From JBIOJM01 sp044450785 (GTDB lineage: Bacteria; Planctomycetota; Planctomycetia; Isosphaerales; Isosphaeraceae): a DNA stretch of 26,142 nucleotides. Below are positions 6,495 to 16,300 of this stretch, piece by piece (position 1 is the first letter of the stretch; the number at the start of each line of letters is the position of its first letter). Location of the stretch: NCBI GenBank assembly GCA_044450785.1, contig JBIOJM010000122.1, positions 1-26,142 on the forward strand, given 5' to 3'. The translations under genes and the position numbers were made by a program. Below the pieces are notes generated by a model that saw nothing but the letters and a program-made list of their open reading frames with translations, was not told where the DNA came from and did not search any database.

Positions 6495-9400
6495 ATGGCC
6501 AGCAATCTGAGCGGGGCGGCTTTCCGATCGATCCGCGCGTTGTTCACCGCGGGGACGGTCGGCGGGCTGACCGATGGACAACTCCTCGAGCGATTCGCTA
6601 ACCGCGACGGCGATGGCGCCGAACCGGCCTTCGCCAGCCTGGTCGAGCGCCATGGTCCGATGGTCCTGCGCGTGTGCCGTACTGTGCTGCGCGACGCCCA
6701 TGAGGCTGAGGATGCCTTTCAGGCAACCTTCCTCATTCTGGCGCTCAAGGCCGGGTCGATCCGAGGGCGGGATTCGCTGAGCTCGTGGCTCTACAGCGTG
6801 GCTTACAACGTCGCGGCGACTGCGCGGTCGTCCGCGGGCCGGCGTCGCGCACACGAATTGAAGGCGGGCCAGACAAGGTTGCTTGCCTTTACCGAAGATG
6901 CCCGGGATGACCTCGGCCCCGTGATCCATGAAGAGCTCGACCGAATCCCCGAGCGGTATCGGGCCGTTCTCGTGCTCTGTTGCCTGGAGGGGCTAACTCA
7001 GCATCAGGCGGCCCAGCAACTGGGCTGGCCACTCGGGACCGTGCAAAGCCGACTGGCACGCGGTCGGAAGCGGCTGCGCGCTCGACTGGCGCGACGTGGC
7101 CTGGCCCCGTCGGCCGCGGTCCTGGTGTTGCCGCTCTCCTCAGAGGCGGCTCAGGCGGCACTGCCGGCCGCGCTCGCGAACTCCACGGTACGGCTTGCCC
7201 TGACGATCGGGGCGGCACGGGCGCTGGCGATCGGGATGGTCCCTGTCGCCGTCATGAATCTTGCAAAGGGGGCCATAAGGACCATGTTCGTGAACAAAGT
7301 GTTGACGACCGGCATGGCCGCGCTGCTGGCGGCCTGGGTGATCGCAACCGGCGCGGCTGTCTATGCCTATCAGGCCGCCAAGCCAGATCCGGCCATTGCG
7401 CGACCAGGAGAGGTGGTGAAGCAAAAGCAACCGGCTGTCGCCAATTCCGATGACGGGTTACTGACCGTCACGGGCATCGTCCGCATGCGGGACGGTTCGC
7501 CAGTGGCGGGAGCGTCCGTGCGATCGATTACCGGGCTAGACGAAACAGCGCCGGTCGCCCGTACGGATGATGCCGGCCGGTTTCAGCTTCACGGTATGTT
7601 TGAAGGCGGCGGTCGACTGCATGTGAGTTCGGCCGATGGGAGTTATCAGGCAGTACTGAGGGTGCCGTCTGTCGCCACCCGCATTGTATTTGCATCCCCT
7701 GTGGAGCTGAAGCTCTTACCCGCGCTCACTCACCGAGTGACTGTTCTGTCGCAAGGGCGCCCGGTGGCAGGAGCACACGTCGCCGCCGTGGGAACCGATT
7801 TCCACGTTCAAGGTGTCACGGGTCAAGACGGCAAAGCGCGGCTGAAGCTTCCCGCGAAAGAGCGGCTCAGCGAGCTGGTCGCCTGGCACCCGACGCTGGG
7901 TGTGATCGGCAAGCGAGACCTGGAGAATCGCCCTCGTGAGGGCACGACCGAGCTATCTCTTCTCCCACCTTCGCCACAGACGATTCACGTGGTCGACATG
8001 GATGGCCATGGGATCGGCGGGGTAGAGCTCGGCGTCAGCGTCCACCCGGAAGACTGCGATTGGATCGTCGCTAAACATTTCAAAGAGGCACATGTGCGCA
8101 CGGATGCCGATGGAACAGCGATTGTGCCCTGGGCGCCTCGCGCGAAGCTGCAATTCGTCGAAGTCGACATTCTTGGTTCCGACTGGAAGGTTGATGAGAC
8201 CGATCGAAAGCAGATTGCGCCGGGGATCACGACGGTTCACGCTCGACGCGAGCGGACCGTGCAAGGCCGCCTCATCATGCCCGACGGCGCCGATGCCCAG
8301 GGAATTCTGGTTACGGGCTTTGGTTTTGGACCGGGGGAAAACGGAGATATACCGAGCGCCCGTGCACGGCGAGACGGGACATTTCATTTTCCGGTTCCCT
8401 CAGAGCATGGTTATGTGCTGGGGATCGAGGATCTCAAGTGGGCCAGCGACCCTTGGACAGGCATGATTCTCGGCAAGGATTCGGCCAAGCCCGCGGAGAT
8501 TTCGATGAAGGTCTATCCCGCGACGCCCTTGACGGTACGGGTGACGCGTGGGGCGCGGCGCGATCCGGTCGTCAACGCCTGGGTGGAGCTCGGCACTATG
8601 GCGCACGTGAGCTGGACCGACGGCACAGGTAAAAAGCGTTCGGGATCAGGCGGCGTTCGTACCTGGCTCACGACCGATGCCGATGGCGTGGCCCGGGCGG
8701 GCGTGGGAAAGGGAAAGCAGGCGTTGCGCTTGAGCTCGGGCGACTGGAACGAAGAGAGCCAAGTCCAGGTGACTTCAGAAAAACATGTCGAAGTCGAGTT
8801 CCACCGCTCCTGGATTGGCAAGCGACGAATTACCGGCCGATTGATGTTCGACGGGGCGCCCTATACGCCTTCTCCGGCACTTGTGGCCCGCGCCTGGGCG
8901 CCGCAACCATCTGGTCTAATCGCCCTCGCCTTTGAACCCGTGGTTCACGCCAACGGGTCGTTTGAAGTCGCGTTCGATGCCGAATCCGCTTCGTTGTTTT
9001 TCGTTGATCGCGGTCAACAGCGAAGCGGCTTCGCCGAACGTGTTCAAGGCGACGCCGACGTGGACGTGACCATGGAGCCAACGGCAACGTACAGCGGGAC
9101 ACTGGTCGACGATAACGCTCAGCCCGTGGCGGGCCGTACTCTGGAGATGTATGTGAAGACATCAGACTACAAGTCCGTCGCGGCTCAGCAGACCGACAAG
9201 GCAGGGCGTTTTCGATTCACGGGCGTGCCGTCCAACGTGTCACTCCAGTTCAGTAACCGACACGAGATCGATGGTCCGGAGTGTTACGTCGTCAACGGCG
9301 ATCGAATGTTCAACCCTGGCGAAGTCAGGGAGAATGATCAGTTGAAGCTCCATCGGGCAGGCTCATCATCACCGAATGTGCGCTCTTCCGTTCCGCTGGC

Positions 9401-10187
9401 CAAGAGCGTCGAGAACATCTGCCGTAACGCCCGCTCGAGTGGGATGCGCGCCCTGGTGGCGCTGCTGGGCGATGATTCTGGGGATGCGGCCAGAACGATC
9501 GATCAATTGTTTGACTATGACGATGAACGCAGGAGAGCCGTACTGAGCTATTTGACGTTGCGAGTGGATCCGGCTCAGCTCAAACGGGAGGCCACAATCC
9601 TCACCGAGTCCGGCTGGCCCAAGCCGGCGCCAGGCGAGATCGTGCTCGTTGCGCTGAATGGCGACCAAAAGTTGATCGCGGCCCAGCGAATCGTGACGAA
9701 TCATGTCGCCACCGCGGTGGGCATTGGTGTGGATTTTCTGAAGCAGCACAGACTGCCTACACGCAATGCCCTGACCTTGCTGGCCGAGGCTCGAAGCGAC
9801 GCGAAACGTAGCGGACGCCGCGTATGGGTCATTCAGGGCGGACCACGGTGCGGCCCGTGCTTTCGACTGGCCCGCTGGATTGAAGACCATCACGCGACCC
9901 TCGATAAAGACTACGTTGTCGTCAAGTTGATGGATGGTATCGACGAGCACGTCACCGAGGCTATCGCCGGGCTTCCTATCAAGGACGGGGACGGAATCCC
10001 CTGGTTTGCATTCACCGAACCAGACGGCACCGTCCTGGCGATCAGTCGAGGCCCGCTCGGCAATATCGGATTTCCCGCCTCCGTGGAGGAAATCCGTCAT
10101 TTTCGACGGATGCTCGATGGAACCGTTCAGAGGATGACTTCCGACGAAGTGGATCGACTCATCAACTCGCTCTCATCGGGTCAGTGA
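6495..10187 (+). CDS. ECF sigma factor fused to a membrane segment, extracytoplasmic repeats and a thioredoxin-like domain
   Basis: The product has 1,230 residues, with GGAGG (6482-6486) eight bases upstream. Residues 45-110 are sigma region 2 (VLRDAHEAEDAFQATFL; SLSSWLYSVAYNVA). Residues 145-200 are region 4 (IPERYRAVLVLCCLEGLTQ; GTVQSRLARGRKRLR). A transmembrane helix spans about 270-292. The long following part contains carboxypeptidase-regulatory-like beta domains (GIVRMRDGSPVAGASV...TDDAGRFQL at 327-364, and GTLVDDNAQPVAGRTLEM later). The C-terminus is thioredoxin-like with RCGPC (Cys1119, Cys1122). If the helix inserts, the sigma domain stays in the cytoplasm and the rest lies outside. 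Planctomycete ECF factors with large C-terminal extensions are known as a group; the redox end is the unusual part. Release by proteolysis is inference. Confidence 0.9.
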   Translation: MASNLSGAAFRSIRALFTAGTVGGLTDGQLLERFANRDGDGAEPAFASLVERHGPMVLRVCRTVLRDAHEAEDAFQATFLILALKAGSIRGRDSLSSWLYSVAYNVAATARSSAGRRRAHELKAGQTRLLAFTEDARDDLGPVIHEELDRIPERYRAVLVLCCLEGLTQHQAAQQLGWPLGTVQSRLARGRKRLRARLARRGLAPSAAVLVLPLSSEAAQAALPAALANSTVRLALTIGAARALAIGMVPVAVMNLAKGAIRTMFVNKVLTTGMAALLAAWVIATGAAVYAYQAAKPDPAIARPGEVVKQKQPAVANSDDGLLTVTGIVRMRDGSPVAGASVRSITGLDETAPVARTDDAGRFQLHGMFEGGGRLHVSSADGSYQAVLRVPSVATRIVFASPVELKLLPALTHRVTVLSQGRPVAGAHVAAVGTDFHVQGVTGQDGKARLKLPAKERLSELVAWHPTLGVIGKRDLENRPREGTTELSLLPPSPQTIHVVDMDGHGIGGVELGVSVHPEDCDWIVAKHFKEAHVRTDADGTAIVPWAPRAKLQFVEVDILGSDWKVDETDRKQIAPGITTVHARRERTVQGRLIMPDGADAQGILVTGFGFGPGENGDIPSARARRDGTFHFPVPSEHGYVLGIEDLKWASDPWTGMILGKDSAKPAEISMKVYPATPLTVRVTRGARRDPVVNAWVELGTMAHVSWTDGTGKKRSGSGGVRTWLTTDADGVARAGVGKGKQALRLSSGDWNEESQVQVTSEKHVEVEFHRSWIGKRRITGRLMFDGAPYTPSPALVARAWAPQPSGLIALAFEPVVHANGSFEVAFDAESASLFFVDRGQQRSGFAERVQGDADVDVTMEPTATYSGTLVDDNAQPVAGRTLEMYVKTSDYKSVAAQQTDKAGRFRFTGVPSNVSLQFSNRHEIDGPECYVVNGDRMFNPGEVRENDQLKLHRAGSSSPNVRSSVPLAKSVENICRNARSSGMRALVALLGDDSGDAARTIDQLFDYDDERRRAVLSYLTLRVDPAQLKREATILTESGWPKPAPGEIVLVALNGDQKLIAAQRIVTNHVATAVGIGVDFLKQHRLPTRNALTLLAEARSDAKRSGRRVWVIQGGPRCGPCFRLARWIEDHHATLDKDYVVVKLMDGIDEHVTEAIAGLPIKDGDGIPWFAFTEPDGTVLAISRGPLGNIGFPASVEEIRHFRRMLDGTVQRMTSDEVDRLINSLSSGQ

Positions 10188-10215
10188 GCTGCATCTAATT
10201 GGAAGAAATGACCCG
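10177..10215. terminator. Possible bidirectional terminator between convergent genes
   Basis: cgggtca (10177-10183) and tgacccg (10209-10215) are perfect inverted arms separated by 25 bases, spanning the 29-bp gap between the sigma factor fusion and the M56 gene. The loop is long and there is no T-run, so this is weak. Confidence 0.2.
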
Positions 10216-10216
10216 G

Positions 10217-12727
10217 CTACTGGGTCCCGGGCGGCCGCTTGACGATCGCCCGCACGATGCCCAGCAAGGCATTTGCCCGTTCATCGGGGGTAGTCCGGCT
10301 TTTGGCCCACTTCAAGGCCCCCTGGATGTCTCCGGCTTCCGCTTGGCCCTCCGCGATGCCTTGCAGGGCCTGGGCTCTCGAGCTTTCGTCATCAATTCTC
10401 TGAACCAACTCGATGGCCGGCTTGATCTCGCCGCCCTTGGCCATTGTCATGGCAATCCATGCCAACGCGCTGTTTTTCCACTTCGGCTCGACGATCGTTC
10501 CGGCGGTCTGAACCGCTTCGGCCGTGAATCCCGCCCTCGCCTGACCGAAGGCGATCGTTCGGAGACATTCCGACGAGTTTAAGTCATAGCTCCCCGCGCG
10601 GTCGCGGAAGTTGTCGCGAATCTTGATCTCGCGGGCGGTTTCGATGGCCTTGCGGAATACGGCGCGGGCTAGATCGCGGCGACCGGCCTTCGCCTGTGCC
10701 TCAGCGATGGTCATCACGGCGATGGCCTTGGGGTACTCATAGACGACGCGTTCGGCCGTCCGGAGTGCTCCCTCGATATCGCCGGCATCGACTTGATCGC
10801 GAGCGAGTCGCCCCAGACGATCAGACCGAAGAGCTTCCCCTTCGTCGGGCAATGCGTCGGCGAAATCGACGGCTTTTTGGAAGGTTGCGACAGCGGCCTT
10901 GCGGTTCCCGGCCTTGGCCTGGGCTTTGGCGAGGGCCGACAGGACGAAAACGTGGGCGTGGACGATCATTTGTCGACTGTGATCTTGCAAGCCGAATTCC
11001 GCGACGGCCTTTTCAAGAGTTTCGGCGATCTTGAGGGTTGTCTCGATGTCGCCGGCACCCGCCAACACCTCGGCGATACCTCTGAAGAATTCCGCCTGAC
11101 GTGTCTGATCACCGACAGTCTCGGCCGCTTGGAGCAAAACGGGCAACCAATGTTTCATCGCGGGCCTGTCCGACTTCAGGCCCTCCAGCACGTTGGCCAG
11201 GGCACGTGCTCTAAAGTCGAGTTCCTCCGGCAAGTCCCGGGCCATCCGGAGCGCGGTGTCGACGTCGCCACCGCGTGCGTAGGTCCTGACAATCCACATC
11301 CGAGCGGTGTTCCGCTGATGCTTGTCGCCGATCATCTCGGCGACCTCAGACGCATGGCGCATGGTCGCGAGGGCAGCGTGACGATCGTTGGAATCGATCT
11401 GTGCCGCGGCAATGTCTTCCAGGGTGTAGACCCTGTGCGACAGGTCCTGAATCGCATCGGCAGCCTGAACTGCCTGCTGGAATGCGGCTCGAGCCGACGC
11501 CTGCTCGCCCGTCTTGGCCCGAGCCACGGCGACGGCCGTTAACAGCCTGGCCTTGGATCGAACGTCCTTGAGCGCATCGGCGCTCCGCACAGCCTCTTGG
11601 AGAATTGGGAGCAAGGAGGCAGGCGATCGGTCCGGCTTCGTTTTCGGCCCTGCTTTCGACTCGACCTGTTGGGCATACGCGCCGATCAGGAATGCCGGAA
11701 GCAAGAACACCACCGCCACGATCGCGAGGATGTTCCTCGACATCTTCATCTCCATCGAGCGTTCCTCCACGTTGAGAATCCGGCGGATGCGGACCACGAG
11801 GTGATTTTCGGCCATTGCCAGAGCGGCGACGCGCCCGATTTGACGTGGACCGGAGAGGGCGACAAGACTTTCGGCATACGCACGGGCGCGGCCGGTGCGC
11901 TCAACGACAACACGGTCGCAACAGAGCTCGCGCTCGAGGCGGACCCAGCCCGATAGCCACCAGACCACCGGGTGGAAGAACAGCAACGATTCGACGACCC
12001 TTTGGAAGAGGTTGACAAGGTTGTCCCAACGGCGGACGTGCGCCAACTCGTGGAGCAGGACCAATTCGAGTTGCTCCACGCTCCAGCCCGTCAAGGCCGC
12101 CGGAGGAAGCAGGATGAGCGGCCGCACGATGCCCAGCAAGATCGGTGCGGCAAGTCGGTCGCAGACTCCCACCGCGATATGACGGACGATGGAGAGGGAA
12201 TCGGCCAAGCGGCGACAAAGATGATCGATTTCACCGTCGTCTAGCACCCGGCTTTGCCTCCGGAGGCGTTCGGCGCCGATCAGGCCGGTGGCCAAGAGCG
12301 CGAACGTCAAAGGTGTCCCGCCCAGCCAGATCCAGGGCAAGGCCGCCACGATGTTCGACAGCGGTGGCCGAGCCTTGGCTGGAGGGGCCGCCGGCGCGGA
12401 GGGACTCATGGTCGCGAGGCGCGGTATCAGCCCATCAAGCGCCGGCTGCGGCATCTCCTCGTTCGCAACAACGGACAAGGTTGATGGCGACCTGATTGGT
12501 TGCGGCGACGCCTCGACCAGCCAGGCGAATACGGCGGCGGGTGAAGCCGCCAGGCCACCCAGGCACGTCACCGCGAAGACGTAACGAACCTCGGACCTCG
12601 CCGATCGGAGCTGCCAGCGCCCGAGCGCGGCCATCAGCCCGATCGCCCCTCCCACCCAGAGCAGGTGCAGCATCGTCCAGCCCACCGCGGTCCAGAGCGG
12701 AGAGTTCATCAACAGAGAGGCGCTCAT
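10217..12727 (-). CDS. M56-family (BlaR1/MecR1-like) membrane peptidase with C-terminal helical repeats
   Basis: The 836-residue product has N-terminal membrane helices (about 12-35, 48-72, 128-150), then the M56 zinc protease core: HELAH at 226-230 and ERELCCD at 265-271, with Glu267 as the likely third zinc ligand. A further membrane helix lies at about 332-352. In BlaR1 and MecR1 the part after it is a penicillin-binding sensor. Here it is replaced by about 450 residues of alpha-helical, TPR-like repeats (recurring IAxAQAKAGxxxxA and AGDIExALxxA patterns). The gene overlaps the repressor gene by ATGA, so the two form one operon. The family role is signal-dependent cleavage of the BlaI-type repressor; the signal here is unknown and beta-lactam sensing is not supported. 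Confidence 0.9.
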   Translation of the reverse strand: MSASLLMNSPLWTAVGWTMLHLLWVGGAIGLMAALGRWQLRSARSEVRYVFAVTCLGGLAASPAAVFAWLVEASPQPIRSPSTLSVVANEEMPQPALDGLIPRLATMSPSAPAAPPAKARPPLSNIVAALPWIWLGGTPLTFALLATGLIGAERLRRQSRVLDDGEIDHLCRRLADSLSIVRHIAVGVCDRLAAPILLGIVRPLILLPPAALTGWSVEQLELVLLHELAHVRRWDNLVNLFQRVVESLLFFHPVVWWLSGWVRLERELCCDRVVVERTGRARAYAESLVALSGPRQIGRVAALAMAENHLVVRIRRILNVEERSMEMKMSRNILAIVAVVFLLPAFLIGAYAQQVESKAGPKTKPDRSPASLLPILQEAVRSADALKDVRSKARLLTAVAVARAKTGEQASARAAFQQAVQAADAIQDLSHRVYTLEDIAAAQIDSNDRHAALATMRHASEVAEMIGDKHQRNTARMWIVRTYARGGDVDTALRMARDLPEELDFRARALANVLEGLKSDRPAMKHWLPVLLQAAETVGDQTRQAEFFRGIAEVLAGAGDIETTLKIAETLEKAVAEFGLQDHSRQMIVHAHVFVLSALAKAQAKAGNRKAAVATFQKAVDFADALPDEGEALRSDRLGRLARDQVDAGDIEGALRTAERVVYEYPKAIAVMTIAEAQAKAGRRDLARAVFRKAIETAREIKIRDNFRDRAGSYDLNSSECLRTIAFGQARAGFTAEAVQTAGTIVEPKWKNSALAWIAMTMAKGGEIKPAIELVQRIDDESSRAQALQGIAEGQAEAGDIQGALKWAKSRTTPDERANALLGIVRAIVKRPPGTQ

Positions 12728-13140
12728 GACTTGGCTCCCTTCCGCGACTCGGTGGGTCGATCGTAAACTTCGAGCAAACGGCGGATTTCGACACGATCGC
12801 GGTCGTTGAACTTGCCTTCCTCAAGCAAGTGCGCCACGAGGCGCTGGGCCGAACCGTCGAAGACGTGGTCCAGCAGCTTGCCGATCAGCCCTGATGCCGC
12901 AGCTTTGCGGGTAACCCGGGCAGACCACAGGTAGCAGGCATGACCATCTCGGCGTTGAACCAGCTTCTTGCCCATCATGACCTTGAGCATGGTGGCCACG
13001 GTGGTCGTGGCCACCGAACGATGCTGTTGCAGCGCCGATCGAATCTGCCCGAGCTCAGCCGGGCCTGTCTCCCAGAGGATCTTGAGAATCTCCATCTCGC
13101 CGTCGGTTGGCTGATTGCTCGGTGGTCTCGCCATGCGCAT
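12724..13140 (-). CDS. BlaI/MecI/CopY-family transcriptional repressor
   Basis: The product is about 138 residues from the chosen Met at 13140; a Met at 13134 is equally possible. A longer frame to 13260 is rejected because it would read across the promoter. GGGAG lies just upstream of both Mets. The protein has the family's winged helix: PTDGEMEILKILWETGPAEL, QHRSVATTTVATMLKVMM and LVQRRDGHACYLW. A C-terminal dimerisation part follows (about 80-130: LIGKLLDHVFDGSAQRLVAHLLEEG). Such repressors bind as dimers to palindromes over their own promoter and are cleaved when the partner M56 peptidase is activated. The stop overlaps the M56 start. Confidence 0.92.
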   Translation of the reverse strand: MRMARPPSNQPTDGEMEILKILWETGPAELGQIRSALQQHRSVATTTVATMLKVMMGKKLVQRRDGHACYLWSARVTRKAAASGLIGKLLDHVFDGSAQRLVAHLLEEGKFNDRDRVEIRRLLEVYDRPTESRKGAKS

Positions 13141-13174
13141 CGCTCTCCCAGGATCGTTGTCGATCTTGATTCGT

Positions 13175-13202
13175 ATTCTACAGAATTCAAACGTGCGGTC
13201 AA
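13175..13202 (-). promoter_or_regulatory. Promoter of the repressor-peptidase operon with overlapping palindrome
   Basis: On the minus strand a -35 box TTGACC (13197-13202) is followed after 16 bases by a -10 box TAGAAT (13175-13180). The -10 box overlaps a perfect inverted repeat, attct-ac-agaat (13175-13186), a plausible repressor operator. The start codon of the repressor lies about 35 bp downstream. Autoregulation is inferred from the known behaviour of BlaI-type repressors; the usual TACA/TGTA half-sites are not clearly present. Confidence 0.55.
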
Positions 13203-13305
13203 GACAAAGCCAGGAAACAATGTTCATTCCGGGCTCGTCCACCTCCCGGAAAGCGACCACCGGATCAGGCCTCGACCTCTTGACGGCCCCGACGGCCGGG
13301 TTCTT

Positions 13306-16300
13306 TCAACCGCGAGCGTTCTTCCAGCCCGCCGCGGCCAGCCCCAGCCCTCCCGCCAGGATCATCGGTCCTCCCATGTAGCCGGCGAGGCCCAGAGCCA
13401 TGAGGAGTGCCGGCGAGTTGATCCAGAAGCCGCGGCGCAAGCCGGTTGTGGCCAGCGCGATCCCGACCAGCAGAAAGAGCGTGACGATCGCCTGGATGGG
13501 CGGATGATTCCCGATCTCTTCCCAAGGTCGACTTTCGAGTGTCAATGAGGTCCTTGATGACGGCTCGTCGATTCCCGGCATGACGCCGATCAGAGTGAAA
13601 GGACGTCCGAAATAGCGGATGCGATCCGGGGTGGTCGCTTCGGGTACTCCAACCAGCGGACCAGTGAGATCGGCCGGCGACTCTCCCAGGTAATTCTGCA
13701 CAGCCGCAAGGTCGGCTTCGAGACCGGCGCGGCGCGTGGTCTCCACCCTGGCGGCGCGGGCCGCTCGAATCTTCTCGGAGTCAGGTCCGGTTCCATCGTT
13801 GCCCGTTCTGGTCGCTGCCGGATCACCCCGTCGATCGCTGCGCTCGGCGCTGCGAAGGGCCATCTCATGGTTGATCAGCAATGACACCAGCTTCTCGTGA
13901 TCGCGACCGGAGCTGCGATCGATCTTCGCGACGAAATCGCCGATCGCGCGGGCGAGCCAGTCGGCGCGCGCCATCTCGACTCGAGCCATCGCGGTCGGCT
14001 CGAGACCGCCGAAATCGCTTTTGATCATGATCTGAGCGGGCGTGTAGACGGCGACCAAGGTCGGCGCTGGCCCCATCCCCGTCCTGGGCAGCACCACGGG
14101 CCAGGTTGAACCCGACGATGGCGATGCGGCCGCTGCGGTTTTCCAGATCAAGCAGACGCGGGACTGCCGGCGGTCATCGACGGCGATCGACCATGTCCCC
14201 GAGGACGAGCGGAGCGGGAATGCGGGGTTGGAGTCAATCGTCGCCCAGAGAAGCGAGCTGCCGGCGGGGAGCTGGAACGACAAGAGTGAGCCGCTCTCCG
14301 GGACCGTCTCATAGACGGCTCGACCGATGCTCGACCGATCGGGCATCGCCACGACCATCATGTCACCCCACGCGAGGCGGGCTGAACCGTCCCGCGAGCC
14401 ATTCGCTCCCGCGACATTTCGGGGCAATTGAACCCTCAGACTCCAGGACTCTCGCATCACCCGAAACGCGCTGACGGGGACCCCGGCGTCGATGGCAAAC
14501 TCCCTGGCCTGGAACCGCGCGGCATAAGGTATCTTCTCCAGGCCCGTGAAGTTCTCGATCGCCGGCGGGCGCCCGGTGGCGTTGACGATCCCCAGATAGG
14601 CATCGACGGCTCCTTCTCCCAGCGGGCTGATCTCCGGGTGGACGATCTCTCGATCGGTGCCCAGGGGGCGGGTCGACCGAAGCACGAACCGCTGGGAACC
14701 CCAGATCGGGCGGGCCGGCGTGATCGTCCAGTACGCGGATGGGCCCCGCGTCTCCGTCGTCAACTGGTATTTGCTACCCGTGAGATGGAGCACCGCGCCC
14801 GCAGCCCAGGCGGCGGGCATCTTGAGGTGGATCACATCGAGCGCGCCTCCCACCACGTCGTAACGAAGCACGGCCACCCACTCCGCTGAGTCGGGATGGA
14901 TCGTCATCTGACTCTCGATCGAAACGCTGACCCGGGCCGGAATCGACTCCCAAACAATTTCACCCAGTTTCCGAGGGTCATCCACTCGATAGGTCAGACG
15001 ATGGCGCGGTCGGGTCGTCCCGCCGGCGCCCGAGGATTCGGACGAGATCGTGGTCAGACCCGTCGATCCCTGAAGTTCCGGCTTCGCAATCGAGGAGACC
15101 GTCAAAAAGCCGGCCGTGCCTTCCGTGCCCTCCCACCCGATCCAGGGGACTCGGATGCGGTGCTGTCGCGAGCCGATCTTCAGGGGATCTTCGGAGAGCG
15201 GAATCGAGGCCAGGACGCGGATGAGCCTTTGAGGTCGAGAGACTGGCCGATCGAACAAGAGGCGCAACCGGTGATCGGGGGTCGTCGTCCAGTCCGCGAG
15301 ACCGTCAGCGGTCACCTCGATGATGCGGATACTGTCGGGAAGCTGGGCTTCGATTTGTCGAACATGGCCGGAGAGCTCGGAGAGCTCGGCTAGGGCGGTC
15401 ATGGCAATTCGCCCGGATTCAAGCTGAAGTTGAACCGTCGGCTTGACCGAGATTCTCGTCGGAGCCGGGCCGGTCGACAGCTCTGCAACCGGGTCACGGG
15501 CGAACCGGCTCGTCCCGCAGAGCGTCAATGGCTCCTCGGGCAGGGTTCCCCAGGACCTCACAAATGACTCGTCGCTGATCGGGTCGGTGTCCGAGATGGG
15601 ATCGAACCGCCCCGTCCAGTCTCCCGGCCTGCGGACGCCCATCGATCCGGAATACCGTTCCACTCCGATCGGCTGAAGACGGGGGAGCCGGCGAAGGGAA
15701 CCGCCCCCGACATCGGCGGCCGCCCCAGGCTTGCCGCCTGCTCCTCGTGTCGCGTCCCCGGGCATCCAGCAGTCGAGCTCGATCGTTGAACCGGCTGGGA
15801 GGGGAGGAAGCGCGCGCAAGATCCATTCGTCCTTACCGGCATCCTCTTCCCACAGGGTGTCGACCGAAGCGGCTGTCCTCCCCGATCGAAGGATCAAGCC
15901 GGGTTGGTGCGCGAACCGGATCGTCGACAGCTCTTGGATCTGGTGAAAAGTGAACCGGGCGCGGATGCGATCACCGGCCCGATTGATGTCCCACAGGATC
16001 AATCCCTCGACGGTCCCCGCGCCGCGCACCGCCACGGCGGGACCGGGCTTGGGCCAGCGAATTTCGATCCGGCCGGCCGGGCCCAGGGCGCCGACCAGGG
16101 ACCGGTCAGCCTGGAGTCGCGCCGCGCCGTATGCATCCAGCTCACCTTGTTGCGCGCCGTCTCGAGGCGGTTCCACAACCACGCGTGCGGACGGCATTGC
16201 GTTCACCGGGAGACTGACTGTCTCGAACCCGGCCTCGGTCCTCGCGGCGGCCAATCGATGAATCCGCAGGAGATGGCTGCCTGCTCGGGCAATCGCCAGG

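Noticed and set aside
13141..13260. N-terminal extension of the BlaI-like repressor to 13260
   Set aside because: It would read through the -35/-10 boxes and palindrome, and family members start at the PTDGE-type segment.
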